Shown: positions 35,504 through 46,993 of the stretch, in pieces | Layout: the number at the start of each line of letters is the position of its first letter | Position numbering within the stretch: the stretch's first letter is position 1 | Assembly (NCBI GenBank): GCA_001655205.1 | Contig: LPNZ01010590.1 | Location: 1 to 59,301, forward strand | Origin: Lenisia limosa | Lineage: Eukaryota > Breviatea | Length of the DNA: 59,301 nt | Reading direction: 5' to 3' | Position numbers and translations under genes: made by a program | Notes under the pieces: generated by a model | Told to the model about the DNA's origin: nothing | Databases searched by the model: none | What the model saw: the letters and a program-made list of their open reading frames with translations, nothing else

Positions 35504-36077
35504 TTGTATTTTTTTTTTTTTTTTGTTTGTTTTGTTTTCCATGGTATGAATTATTTAAAAATGTACGACTTGTGTTTGATTGTTGTGCGAAACTAGCATC
35601 AAAGATGCCATGGCCATTCTCTAGGGTCACTGAAGCCATTTATGTTTCCCGTTCTTTCTTATACTTCTTATAATATATGATATCTTCACAAATTCACAAA
35701 TATTTTTCAAAGCGAGATGTGCATCGAACTTTTTGGGCTCGAGTCAAGTTCGAGTCCACTACAAGTCTTGCACCAGTTTGGTTTACGTTATACATTGTCT
35801 TTTTTGGCGGCTGTTTGGCGGTGTGGTGAATTTTGTGATGAAGGTGAATGAAAGGAGAATGAGAAGGGGAGAAGAGGTTGGATCCCTGGCATTTCAACTA
35901 GACCCAGATCGTAGATCGTTTTGAAAAAGCGCCCAATCTGCACCAATTGGCCACCATCGCACCATCAACATCAAACCCACAAAAGACTTTAGAAAGAAAA
36001 CTAACATAGAAACAGATACAAGAAACAAAAACGAAACAAAGGGCTTGCTGCTCTGCTCCATAGATATTATCGTCCGC
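35504..36077. other. Non-coding region after the permease gene
   Basis: A T-run follows the permease stop, then A/T-rich sequence with one ATATGATAT word near 35675. A short plus-strand frame (35733-35924) has no recognisable content. Confidence 0.4.
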
Positions 36078-36488
36078 TTAAAGAACTCCTTCTTGCCCAG
36101 GCGCGACTCCCTTTCTTCCTTCTCTTTCGTTTTCTCTTCTTCTTCCATCTGTTTTGGGTTCCTTCCTCGACTCACAACTCTTATACCATTGCCTTATCGT
36201 TTTGAACACATCATCCGCTTCTTTATTTTCTTCTCTTTCTCCTTTCTTCGACTTTTTTTCTTCAACTCCTTCTTTTGTGTTCTTCATTACTTCTTCTCTT
36301 TCTCCTTTCTTCGACTTTTTTTCTTCAACTCCTTCTTTTGTGTTCTTCATTACTTCTTCTCTTTCTCGATCCATACTTCTACATTCCTCCAGTATATGTC
36401 CTGTGCTTCTTACTCCTTCCACTCCACATACCTGGCACCTTCTCTTATCTTCTGAACTCTTCCTTCTTCCTTCTTCGTTTAGTCTCAT
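36078..36488 (-). pseudogene. LINE C-terminal fragment with Cys/His zinc motif and expanded repeats
   Basis: An open frame of 136 codons. Its N-terminal part CQVCGVEGVRSTGHILEEC has the C-x2-C...H-x4-C spacing found near the C-terminus of many non-LTR ORF2 proteins. It is followed by two 21-residue units (VMKNTKEGVEEKKSKKGERE) and a lysine/glutamate-rich tail. No RT domain is present in the window, so this is read as a transposon relict; an unrelated charged protein is the alternative. Confidence 0.45.
36231..36356. repeat. Two perfect 63-bp tandem units
   Basis: The segment from 36231 repeats from 36294 with a period of 63 bp, and the start of a third unit is visible at 36357. The period is a multiple of three, so the minus-strand frame stays open and encodes two identical 21-residue charged units. 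Confidence 0.9.
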
Positions 36489-36799
36489 CTTTCTTTTAGT
36501 TCTTCATCTTCCTCCTTCTCAAATCTTTCTCCAAAAAGTTTCGGGTACTCATCTTCATGAATAATGAATGGTTTGGTAATTGGTATTAAGAACCCACAAA
36601 GTAACTTACATTAGTTACATAATGTAAATAAATAATCAGGTTTTTTGTGCACCCTGAGAGTCCGCCCAGTTCGCCAAAGGTGTGTAGGTTGATAGTTTTG
36701 GTGTGGTTATACACCGGTGGTGGTTCACTTGTAGCCTGCTGCCTCCTAAGTTCATCCAGTGATCAGCCATCAGCCATCATACCATCATACCTCTTGCCC

Positions 36800-38885
36800 A
36801 TGTCCAGCTCTTCCAAGTTTAAGGGTAAGGTTCAGGTTGACAAATCCCAAAGGGAAGAGATAGAAACTACACGAAACACCCTACAAGATGCCTTGAGACA
36901 GGTAAACTCTTTTTTGATTGGCAGGTATATTTATATACCAGGTCACTGAAGTTCGTTGTCATGCCCGAAATATTTTTCATCTGCTTTCAAAGGCTCAAGA
37001 AAAGTCTCCCAAAGACGGGAAGCAAGTTAATTACTTAACTCCACAATGTTTGGGTGGATTTATTGTCTCAATGGTTGGCAACTTACCACATAGCTGTTCC
37101 CGAAAAGATTGTGACTGAAGTGAGTCAGGCCTTTGGAGTCATCGATAATATTGTAAAAAAAGTTGATGAAACCAAGATTAAATGTTTGAAAATTCAATAT
37201 TGATCTTTTAAGCCTACTTTCATCAACTTAAAGATGAAGATAATGCTTCGTAAGTTACTTCTTTACCTTATTGCATGCAGCACTCCTCTTAGTACATTGG
37301 CAAATGAAAGCGGAAATACCAAACAGTCTTTTCAGTTTTTTTCTATTCTATTTAATGCTGGTATATTCTCAGTTTACGAGGCCAGCTGGAAAGTTTTCAA
37401 ATAAAATTATCTCTTCTGACTCATAGCTGTCAATGTATAAATCCGGACCCAGAGAAATCAGGACAGGTATATGGACAGCACCGACCTCAATCCTTTAGTT
37501 ACTGTCTGAGAGCCTTCCTCATATTCCACCTTCTCCTGCCATTTTGAATATGCCAGAGCCAGGATCACCCTTTGAAGTATTAATAGGTTTTTGTCTTTCA
37601 AAAAGTTGTCTCATTCTTAGGTGGTTTTCATATCTCCTCTTCTTTACTTCAAGTTACTGTCAAAATCAAGTTAGTTTTCTTTATATTCATTGTAAAGGCC
37701 TTTAAAAGATATGTTGTCACTTGTTCAAGTGGAATCACTTAATGTTCATGGATTGGATGAAAAGGTTCGTGTTTTGTTCTTATTGTTGATATCTTTTGGA
37801 AAACCTTCGAAATATGCAGTCATGCGGTGTCTCACAGAACAATATACACAAGCTGTTTTGCGCAATTCTTGTGATCTTGTCACACTAATGGTGGGTCTTG
37901 GTGGAAAGTGATTTTGTTCTAGTATAAATGAAAACGATTGTGATGATAAAACGCATAAGTTACTTTTGATAATGCTATAGTAGCCCTGAGCTGCTGTTAG
38001 CTTACTTAACCAGTTGCATTTTTTTTTTATGTGTATATAAGTTTAACTGGTGTTTTGCGGTTTTCTGGTGGTATCACGATCTTCAGAGCGAATAAAACAC
38101 AGTTTGTTGACAAGGCGTCATTTTTTTTTTGCTCGTTGGACTGTTCTTGAACTGTTCTTGAACTTTGACTTCAGTGGATTATGACAGGAACTCATGCTAT
38201 ACTTTTTTCTTTGTTTTTATCTCCACAGTGACTTCATCTTTTGCCTGTTACCCGCTATTATTCTATTTGCTTTTAATGCGAACAAAAATTTGTGAGTAGA
38301 CGTCTTTTTCCCGCTTGGCCCAAATGATGAAAATCCCTGGGGAAAACTGACAAACCAAAATTCCCCATATTCCCTCAAAACACCCTCGGGAATTGCCAGG
38401 AGTGGGCTCGTTTGATTGTATTGCAGGTGATCCTCGGGATGAACTCAGCTCAAGCCCTGATTCATCCCTCTGAACACCCTTAACACAATCAAACTCTTCG
38501 CACCCTCCCCCCATGTTTTATCGGTACTGGCATCCAATACAAATTGAAAATATCCTTTCAACATCAAAAGGTGTTGAAATCTTCTCCAGAGATGACCATT
38601 TCCCCTTTTTTTTACGGAATAATGTAGCGTGTCGACTTTTTTTTTAATCTCATATCATCCCCTAGTTAAGTCGCTGTCTCATATTTCTTATTAACACAAC
38701 CAGAGACTAATAATGGGGAAGCCAATTTTCCAAATTTGCTGTTCTTGTCGTCAAATGTTTGCCTATGACGGACGGCTGAAGACAATGATCCCGGCCATTG
38801 TAAGCTTGTTGCCTTACTGTATTCTTGACATTTTCAGATTCAACATGACAAGAAGCACTACCATCCTTCTTGCTTTCAACAGTAG
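36800..38885 (+). CDS. MED27: Mediator complex subunit 27
   Basis: Tail/upper-tail subunit of the Mediator coactivator of RNA polymerase II. The N-terminus MSSSSKFKGKVQVDKSQ (ATG 36800-36802) continues EEIETTRNTLQDALRQ, VTEVRCHARNIFHLLSKAQ and VSQAFGVIDNIVKKVDETK, helical as in MED27. The C-terminal exons give the diagnostic zinc-binding end: KPIFQICCSCRQMFAYDGRL (about 38720-38780) joined to QHDKKHYHPSCFQQ, stop 38883-38885. The C-x2-C ... H-x3-C arrangement and its extreme C-terminal place match MED27. The central exons (37.2-37.9 kb) are less certain in frame, with MRCLTEQYTQAVLRN the most protein-like piece. An intron of about 0.8 kb (37.9-38.7 kb) holds non-coding, C-rich sequence. Confidence 0.72.
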
Positions 38886-38930
38886 ACTGTCAAAAAAGAA
38901 AAGAAATGTATTCGAGAAATTGAGTATAAC

Positions 38931-41900
38931 TTAAAGAGAAAGATTGGATTGAAGAGCAGCCATGAGGGCTTGGACTTCGGGGTCATTTTCACGACCTACT
39001 TGGTTAGGCCATTGTTGTAACTCTGAAAACCTACCCAGAGCAAGTCGCTGAATTGTTGAGACTAGTGCATCAACAGACTGCGTAATGTTTGTAGAGGCCG
39101 ACGACAACCTGGTTGTTGATAATGAAAAGGACATTGAGGCCCCTACGTATCGGAGATACTCGAAGCAGGTGTCTGTTGGACAGCTGGTTGATGACTGGCG
39201 GAAGCTGTGAGGGCAGAAGTGGCCTGATGACTGGCAGTGAATGCAGGGAAGGATGGAGTGACCTTCGATGCGGGACTCTGAGGAACAGTTACCCAAGATT
39301 GCGGGTGGCCTTGTCCGCCTTCCCGGAAGAAAACTAAGTAACGAATCTTGACCTGCTCCGTGCCATAAACCACATATTCATTTTCAGTAAAGACCTGATG
39401 GTAAAACTCAGAATCTCAGAAACCAACGGAAATTCCTTCTGGTGATCCATGAGAAGACTGATACCCGGGTCCAGCAGAGGTTAAATTGTATTGCTGAGAT
39501 TTATGTACCTTTGATTGGCCAAGCTAGAGAGGTGAGATGCAAAAAGCAATACCTTGACATCACAAATAGCAGCGACTCGTACTCCATTTCCAGCAGGATG
39601 AGCATACTACAGCATAAGGTCGTCACCGACACCCTGTTACCTTTAACGCAGTTTTGGCTTCGTTGCCGAAATAGAGTCCATGACCAAGCCATCCCATGTC
39701 TTCTGTTTTTTTGATTTTCATTTTTTTGACTGCATCAGCAGGCAGCAACAGGCCTCGAGAAAGGATACCCATCCAATTAGCCGACCCAGAGGCATGGATA
39801 AGAGGTTGGGTGTTGCCTGTGGCGCATGAGTTGAAGGGGGCAGTTTCAGTAAACCGATCAACACTGACAATGGTTTCAACCTCAATAGGTCGGTCACGGA
39901 AGAGGTCAACGAGCTAATCAAAGTCAAAAGATTAGGTTTGACCAACTGATTGGAACTCAGGGGAAGAAGGAGAAAGTGTAGTCAGGGTGCAGCAAAGGGC
40001 ATTGTATTTTGCAACAACATCATCTCCCATAAGAACAGAAGCACCACCACCAGTAGAAGACACCTAGGAATATGATGATAGACTATAAAACAAACATTCA
40101 GCATATCCGTCATCAAGTCAAGAAGGTCCATTTTCGAGTTCACATCTTCCATTGTGCGCAGCATTACGGACTACAGAAAAAAAACAATCACTTGAGAAGG
40201 AACAAATACCTTGATATTGAAGTTGCGACCAATACGATGGGGAATCGCGCTGTAAAACAGGTTGGACAGATCAATTAGCTTTGTTTCTGAGTTATTGCCG
40301 TTGATTTCCGCAATTGTTTGAATTAAGATGTCGCGACCTTCTGCCACCTGACTGAGTGAAAGAACTCCCAAAGGGGTCTCAATTCTAGAATGTTACTTTT
40401 GAACTTTCAAATTACCCTCGGGCAGTTATAGTTACATCCAAGGAAGTGGTCAACCGCTTGACTGCTTCATCAAACAAGAAGGTCACAATCTGAACGCGAT
40501 GAGAATAAAAAAAGAAAACAAACCGCAGCCTCCTTTGCAGTGATACCAGCTTCTTCCATCGTCATTATTTTAACTGGAGATGCCATGGCCTTTTCGTGTT
40601 CTGCAAAGAGCAATCTATAATCATGATTCATTATTTTCTGACAAACCTTGCGACTTCAGAACCCAGAGAACCCGAATGAAGCTCAACAACTCGGTAACCA
40701 CGACCAGTCTTCTGTCTATATAGACCCGCGTATTTGGCCTAGAGGTCAATAAATCAAACAAATGGAAAAAAAAAACCTCAGCAGCGTCACGTGATGAAAC
40801 GTATCTATTGCAACGTTGTCCAGCATCAGGGTTCTTCACCAGGTCATCTGTTCGTCCGTAATGGCAGAACACTCTGTAGTAGTCTCTTCCAAGCTCACGA
40901 CCATGATGAAGTTCACTACAGATTAGAACCATGACTTGCAACTTAAAGGGCTTACAGTACATAGTACTTGTTGTTGTTTGCATCCAGCCTTGTTTTCTGA
41001 ACGGTTAGACATAAACAAAATTAGAATTCATCAATCTTCCTCTGACCTGAAGGGTATCAGCTCTGAGAATGACGTAATGCTTTGGGAAATAAGGCTGGGA
41101 TCGATCACCCCAATTCCATGCTTTGGTGTCTCTGTCCAGTGATTTAATGGGGTTGCTAACTGGCCCGTGCAGAATGTTACGAAGAAGCTCTTTGGGATAA
41201 AAAAAAAACACATCGAATGAATGATCCTACCTCCGGAATCAACCTGTTTTTCTGAAGGGGATTTGAGAGAAGACATTGTTTTTGGAGACGGAAGAGGCTT
41301 GGATTCAACCACAGACACGGCAGGCTTCATGGAAACAACGTTTGGCAAGGAAGAAGGAAGAGGTGAGTTTGTTTTGACCGGCTCGGCAATCGTAACCTTG
41401 TCGAAAAGACGGGTAACGGTCGATTGGGGTTCGGTCGTAGGATAAGGCCGAGGGGCAGCAGGCATATTGCTGACACTTCCAGTGAAAGAAGTATCTGAAA
41501 AATGAAAAAAGAAGGGTTCATAGTTGGCTACCAGTAATGACAGCAAAGTCATGGTGCTGATGAGGGAATCCGTTAAAGCAAGCCAAACACAAATCATAGT
41601 CCTAAAAAGGGTTATTAGTAAGGAAAACCCTACTGAGCAAGTTTTGCAACGGAACCTGAGTCCCTTTATAGACATTGACCGGCACCCGTCACACATGGCA
41701 AGGCTGTGTTCACCTACCATATAAGAAAACATGACGTTATCTTACAGTCCGCGTAGTCTTCAGCTTTAGGAAATTCAGTGCATTGGGGCTCGTTGCTTTC
41801 ATTTGATACGTTAGCAGATGGTTCATTGGTTTCTGGAACAAGAGCAAACTGTTGAATAAAAGACTCCAAAGTTCGGACAAGAGAGAACGTTTCTAAAATG

Positions 41901-44900
41901 GTAAACAGCAAATGCTCAACAAGGCTAAAAAACAAAATCATTTCACGCCCCCTCAAACTGAAAGAGATATTTGCAGAAGGATCAACCGCAAAATGATTAT
42001 CGCGAGAAATGGAACCATATGACAAAGACTCGAGAAGGAAGGCAGGGTGTACCGTCTGAAAAGGTAATCGAAGTTAACTTTTCAAACATTGTGGTAGCCA
42101 AATTTAGATGCTTCGCTCTTCGTAGTAATCACATAGTCTGCCTGTATAGTTAGAAAACGTTAAAAATCCACTACTCACTTCATCCGGTCTCAAGACAACA
42201 CTGGCATTGCATCTTGAAAGGAGTTGGGGAATAACTTCGGGACCATCCAAAGGTAAATTACGGTCAACAAAGAAACTGACACCTTGCACTTCGGTTTGTT
42301 CATAAATAGTAGAAGGTATAACTAAATAATCAGTCGCAAAAATGTCACATACCATCAAGAAGCTTTGAAAGGCTCTCAAAGACGGAAGTGTCTTCTTGAG
42401 AGGACGCAGGGCTTTGGACTCTTTCAGCAGCGAATGGTTTCACTGGCTCAACAACTGCTTTACTCGTGCCAAATGTGAATGAATAAGGATTTGAAGGCTC
42501 TTCCAAAGACAAACTGACTTTTCCAAAAGAGACACTATCCATCTATAGTAGTTAGTTCAAACACCCCCTTTGGCCCATCGTACAGGGTTGAAGGAAGCAG
42601 GCACTCTTGTCTCAGCAGGGGGTTGGTAGGGCTCAGCAATGGGTCTTAACGGGTCGACAGCAGACTTGACAGCAAGTTTGCTTTTTTGAGGTAGAGGTTT
42701 GGCAGAAGAAATGTGTGTGTTTTGGAAGTTGAATAATCCAGTTGGTGTCACAGTCTTCTTTGACTTTGAAGCGGGCTTGCTCCGAGTCTTATTCTGACGT
42801 AGCGACATAAACAGGGGGTGGTTCATGGTGGTGGTCGGGAGCTTTCCTTCCTTTATAAGAATGTGAAAATACTGTACAAACCTGAAGTCATGTACACTCC
42901 TTCGTCAAATTCTTGCTGAACATTACAATGCCAAGCACCACTCATCAGCGTTCTGTAGAGCATAAATTTGACTCCCTGACTGCCCACCTAATTCTACCAT
43001 TATCCAAATCCTGGAGACAAGGAGGACTGAAATCCCAGGCAAGAGGCCCATACACAAATTTTGAAGCCTCATTGTCATCAGCAGGCTCTAGGTATGTGAC
43101 CATAAACACATGATAACTCACTTTCAAGAGGATGCATTTGGCTTTTGTTACAGTGCATACACCAAACAGGTCCTCCAGAGACTCCATTAATCACACCCTC
43201 AATTCCTTTGGGGTTAATAACTTATCACGTAGCCCTACCAGAAACGAAAAGATGGCGATGCCCAAAATCATCAGAAGAAAAGAACGCTGCTTTATCCTAC
43301 ATCCAGATGAACACAAATCTTTTCAACACTACCTGTTGACTCAACATCTTCATAATGGCGTTGCTGTACCAGTTGGGTCCGTATGGAATTGCAACATCGC
43401 TAATCAAATAAAAACTGTCTTAAATTCTCATCTCGATTAGGAGTAAAATTAATAAGCTGGGTATCAACTAATTTCTCATTTCTACGTTCATATTTTATCA
43501 TATGCATATCGGTCTTAATTTAGGAAAAAAAGTTACAAAAGCACAACAATTCTACAAACCAGTAATCGCTGGTGTGATGCATGAGAGAAACCTCCAACGC
43601 AGTTTCAGCAGGCCTACAGAAATATAAGTCGTCCTATATGTCAAGACACTAACATTCCAACGGAGAAACCAGGCCGATGACATGTGGCTTCACGTCGTCG
43701 AAGGGCAAAGTACTCAAAGAGCAAAAGCCGCTTCAAACCCTTGACAAACGAAACATTCGGACGATGGAAGATATCAGGATTGACGCGTTTTTTGTCAAGA
43801 CTTGGATAGTTGACTTGGAATCCTAAATACATAAGCATGGGAGCCTGTCGGACCTCTTGTTGCGTATTTTCTAAGACGAGATTCGTAAGTAGTTGATCGT
43901 CTCGAAGGGTCAATCAAAATATATCTGAAAGGTGAATGCCTTCACAAGATCAAACCCTTTTGTAACAGCTCTCTTGAATCGCTCCATTGCCCAAACTGTG
44001 GTTCCATCAAAGCCCACGGAACAGGCTCCATTATCGAATCCAAGAAGAACCTGAAAGTAAAGTTTAAAGGAGTAGCAGCTACCTCTGCAGGAGATTTGTA
44101 CGCTCTCAGAATGATCTGAAGATGGCGTGCTGGGTATGGTGCAATAATAGTCACTGCACGAGAAGTCCTAATAACATCCAAAGTCTAAAAAGTTATCACT
44201 ATTATTTGGAGGGGGGGGGGGGGGTTAAAAAAAANNNNNNNNNNNNNNNNNNNNNNNNNNNNNNNNNNNNNNNNNNNNNNNNNNNNNNNNNNNNNNNNNN
44301 NNNNTTCCAGACGCTTTACAAAATGAATCATAAATTTCTTGGACTTTTTGATTGAGATCGGCAACTGAGTCCAAGCCATAGAGGAAGATGTCAAGATCAC
44401 CAGGAGTTGAACCTTGTTGGACGTTTTGAACACAGTCTAATGGTCAACAAAATCCTTACACATACAATGAATCGCTCCACCAGCCAAGAAGACGTTGGAC
44501 CAATCAAGCTGTTCAAGGAATTTTTGGGTCATGGAATCAAAGCTAGATTGTGAAAAAAACTGAATAAAGAACTCCAACAGACTTTGCCTACCGCTCATCA
44601 AACTGCTGTTTGGTCACAATTGCTGGACCATTTCGAAACTTCCTCCTGTGATATTGGAACAGGGCAGGTTGTGCAGCCTAGGGGTAAGCAAAAAAACAAA
44701 AACTAAGAGCAAACTTCATCGTCATCCATTTCTTCCAGTTGCCATTGTTGCTCAGAAAATACATCTGTGAGGAGAACATGGGGATCCTATCATTATTAAT
44801 GGCTATCAAATAATTCACTATGAAGCTCTCCAAATAAAACAGGCTAAACTTCTTTTATGTAACTTAAATGCGACCTAGTATACGGTCCTGATCTACCGAC

Positions 44901-45107
44901 AAACTGATGTTTTATACGAAGTATTCTGGGACGCAAATTCTTCTCTGAGATCTTTTTCTTCATTTAAGAGTCTCAGCTGCTCTTGCCTACAATATTAGCA
45001 ATTTCATCTTGATAGAAGACACTGATAAATGGTGATGGAACTTACGTATAATCCGTCGATTCTGGAAACTCTTGTTCAGTTTTGCAGGTATCAATCATTT
45101 CTCTCAT
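38931..45107 (-). CDS. Multidomain poly(ADP-ribose) polymerase: NTase-like, BRCT, ZZ, WGR, PARP
   Basis: About 30 short minus-strand exons join in phase. Start MREMIDTCKTEQEFPEST (ATG 45105-45107). A nucleotidyltransferase-like region follows: FLAGGAIH, then GDLDIFLYGLDSVADLNQKV (about 44355-44500), TIIAPYPARHLQIILRAYKS (about 44110-44170), VGFDGTTVWAMERFKRA and TTYESRLRKYATRGF (about 43860-43880). A linker with GKLPTTTMNHPLFMSLR leads to a BRCT domain (GVSFFVDRNLPL, ADYVITTKS, TVHPAFLLESLSYG; 42330-42010). A ZZ finger (MCDGCRSMSIKGLRFRCKTC, DYDLCLACFNG; 41720-41540) and a WGR domain (NNNKYYVLELHHG, HYGRTDDLV; 40980-40780) come next. The PARP regulatory helix region (IETPLGVLSLSQVAEGRDIL, about 40320-40380) precedes the catalytic domain. 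The H-Y-E triad is intact: LIHASGSANW, GHGLYFGNEAKTALK, NEYVVYGTEQVKIRYL. Stop at 38931. One gap (44235-44304) lies in an intron. Likely role: DNA-break sensing and ADP-ribosylation; the NTase-like part is of unknown function. Confidence 0.85.
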
Positions 45108-45405
45108 TTTTTAGGTAAGTCGTAAAGAAAAGAGCAAGTTGACAGCACTATCGCAATGCGCCGCGGAAATTACTTTTTTTTAAGCTCTTAACGATACACA
45201 AAAACTCAAAAAATCAAAAAACAGGGGTTCAAGGATGTAGTAGGCTTAAACGCTTTAAACGCGCGTTTTTTTTTGCAGGTTTTGTGGTGTAAGAATTATG
45301 TAATCAGTGTAAAATCGTAAATTAATTGGATGACTGCAGTTCAGTTCACTCCTTTTTGCAGTGTCTTTTTTTTTTTATATCTTCCTCTACGACGAAAAGT
45401 CCGAA

Positions 45406-46231
45406 ATGAAGTTAGTCCCATTGAAGCTAATTAGACGTTTTCTTACATATTAGGGTTGAAACTTGCTCATTCTCTGGTCTCAAGATCCACCCCGGTCGCG
45501 GAAAGCAATTCGCTCGCTTTGATGGACGTGTATGTTGTCTATTTTAAATATTACTGCGTGTTTGAGCGATCCTAATTTGTTATAGACCTTCGTTCTCCTG
45601 AACCGCAAGGTCCAGGCTCTCTTCACCCAGCGTCGCAACCCCCGCAAGACTGACTGGACTGTCGTATGTTGGGCGAAATTATGTCTCATTTTTGACGATG
45701 ATGAGATTTTTTAATCATTTCAAACCATTGATTAACCCGTGATTGTTATACCTACATTATCGAAGTTACTTTTTTTTTGCTTTTCTCAGAAAGTCCATAA
45801 TTTCTCTAATTTTCAGGTCTACCGTCGCATGCACCGCAAGGGTATTCAAGAAGCTGCCTCTAAGAGACGTACTCGGTTTGTTGGGGACTTCTTACACCTT
45901 TCTTCTTAGGATGAATGTAAACACAAACAGTTATCCCTATCTTAGCTTTCAACGAGCTGACACAAACCGTTCATGACTAAACACTTTGATGTGTCAGGAA
46001 TCAAGTATTTCTCTACTGATACTGTTCAGCAAGTCTGCCAAGGCCACCCGTGGTATTGGTGGAATGACTCGCGAGGAGCTCCTCCAGAAGAAGAACGAGA
46101 AGCCCGAGGTTCGTGCTGCCAACCGGGATGCTGCCATTCGTGCCATCAAGGAGAAGAAGCGTGCTGAGGCTGCTGCTGCCGCTGCTGCTAAGCCCGCCAA
46201 GAAGGCTACCAAGGGCAAGGGCAAGAAGTAA
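45406..46231 (+). CDS. RPL24: 60S ribosomal protein L24 (eL24)
   Basis: Large-subunit ribosomal protein. The ATG (45406-45408) and two bases of codon 2 form the first exon, followed by [60 protein letters not shown] and [20 protein letters not shown], ending in an alanine- and lysine-rich tail [13 protein letters not shown] with stop at 46229-46231. The CSFSG/IHPGRG zinc-like start and the RRN.RKTDWT block are diagnostic. The last intron carries a repeat resembling a C/D snoRNA. The start is divergent from the PARP gene, 300 bp away. Confidence 0.97.
45908..45979 (+). ncRNA. Candidate C/D-box snoRNA-like repeat in the last RPL24 intron
   Basis: Copy 1 of a conserved block. It begins AGGATGA (one mismatch to the C-box consensus RTGATGA) and has CTGA (D-box-like) at 45957-45960. 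In between, CAGTTATCCCT (45928-45938) is an exact complement of AGGGATAACTG, part of the universally conserved large-subunit rRNA core. A ribosomal-protein intron is a usual snoRNA host. Against it: no clear terminal stem, and the complement is not directly upstream of the CTGA. Confidence 0.4.
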
Positions 46232-46392
46232 ACTTCGGTTTTCTGAATGCAACCAACCTTTTGTTTCCATGAGAGTGTTTTGTTTTCTTCAATATTTCAA
46301 ACAGGTACATTTAGGGCATCCTCCTCCCTGCCTCAAAACCAAACCTTTCTTTCAAGAAAGTAGGTGGGCATGTAGAATATCTTGTCCAGCAA

Positions 46393-46464
46393 AGGATGAA
46401 TGTATACGAAAACAGTTATCCCTATCTTAGCTTTTCACGAGCTGACATAACCGTTCATGACTTT
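46393..46464 (+). ncRNA. Candidate snoRNA-like repeat, copy 2 downstream of RPL24
   Basis: About 85% identical to 45908-45979 over 72 bp: AGGATGA at 46393, the rRNA complement CAGTTATCCCT at 46413-46423, CTGA at 46442-46445, then CCGTTCATGACT as in copy 1. A shorter, decayed third copy lies at 46596-46633 and lacks the CTGA. All three are on the plus strand. It could instead be a segmental duplication of intron sequence. Confidence 0.38.
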
Positions 46465-46993
46465 TGATTGTGGATCATTTTTCTCCATTTTTGTGACAAC
46501 CACTCACACTTCCAGCTGTTGGTGAATTGTTTCAAATATTGGTGTATCCGTTTTCAATAATCAAGGTTTGGATTGTTTTGTTTGATTTTCTCCACAAAAA
46601 CAGTTATCCCAATCTTAGCTTTCAACACGAGCTCTACTCCCATTTACAATCTTTCTTGCGTGTCTGACTTGTCAGATGGAATGTCAAGATGGAGGAGGAT
46701 GAATAGACACAGCAATGATAGTTATGGTATGGAGTGGATTCTAGGGGGTTTTATATATAAACAAGTTTTGTGGAAGACAAAAAAAAAGAGAGTTCCTTGA
46801 GTGCCGTTTTTGACAGGGAAAGGGGCCGGGCGGCACGAGTTAAAGTAAGGTGAAAACAGTGTAAAAATTAAATGTGACCATAAAAAATAAACTGTGGACT
46901 CTTGCAGCGTAACGTTGGTGACATCGATTGCAGTTAAAAGTTAGTATGCAAGAGAAAAGCCTCCAACCCGAGGTAAAAATCTGTGCTAAGTGT

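Noticed and set aside
36045-36564. Long plus-strand Phe/Ser/Leu-rich ORFs
   Set aside because: They are the complement of the charged minus-strand ORF and arise from the pyrimidine-rich tandem repeat.
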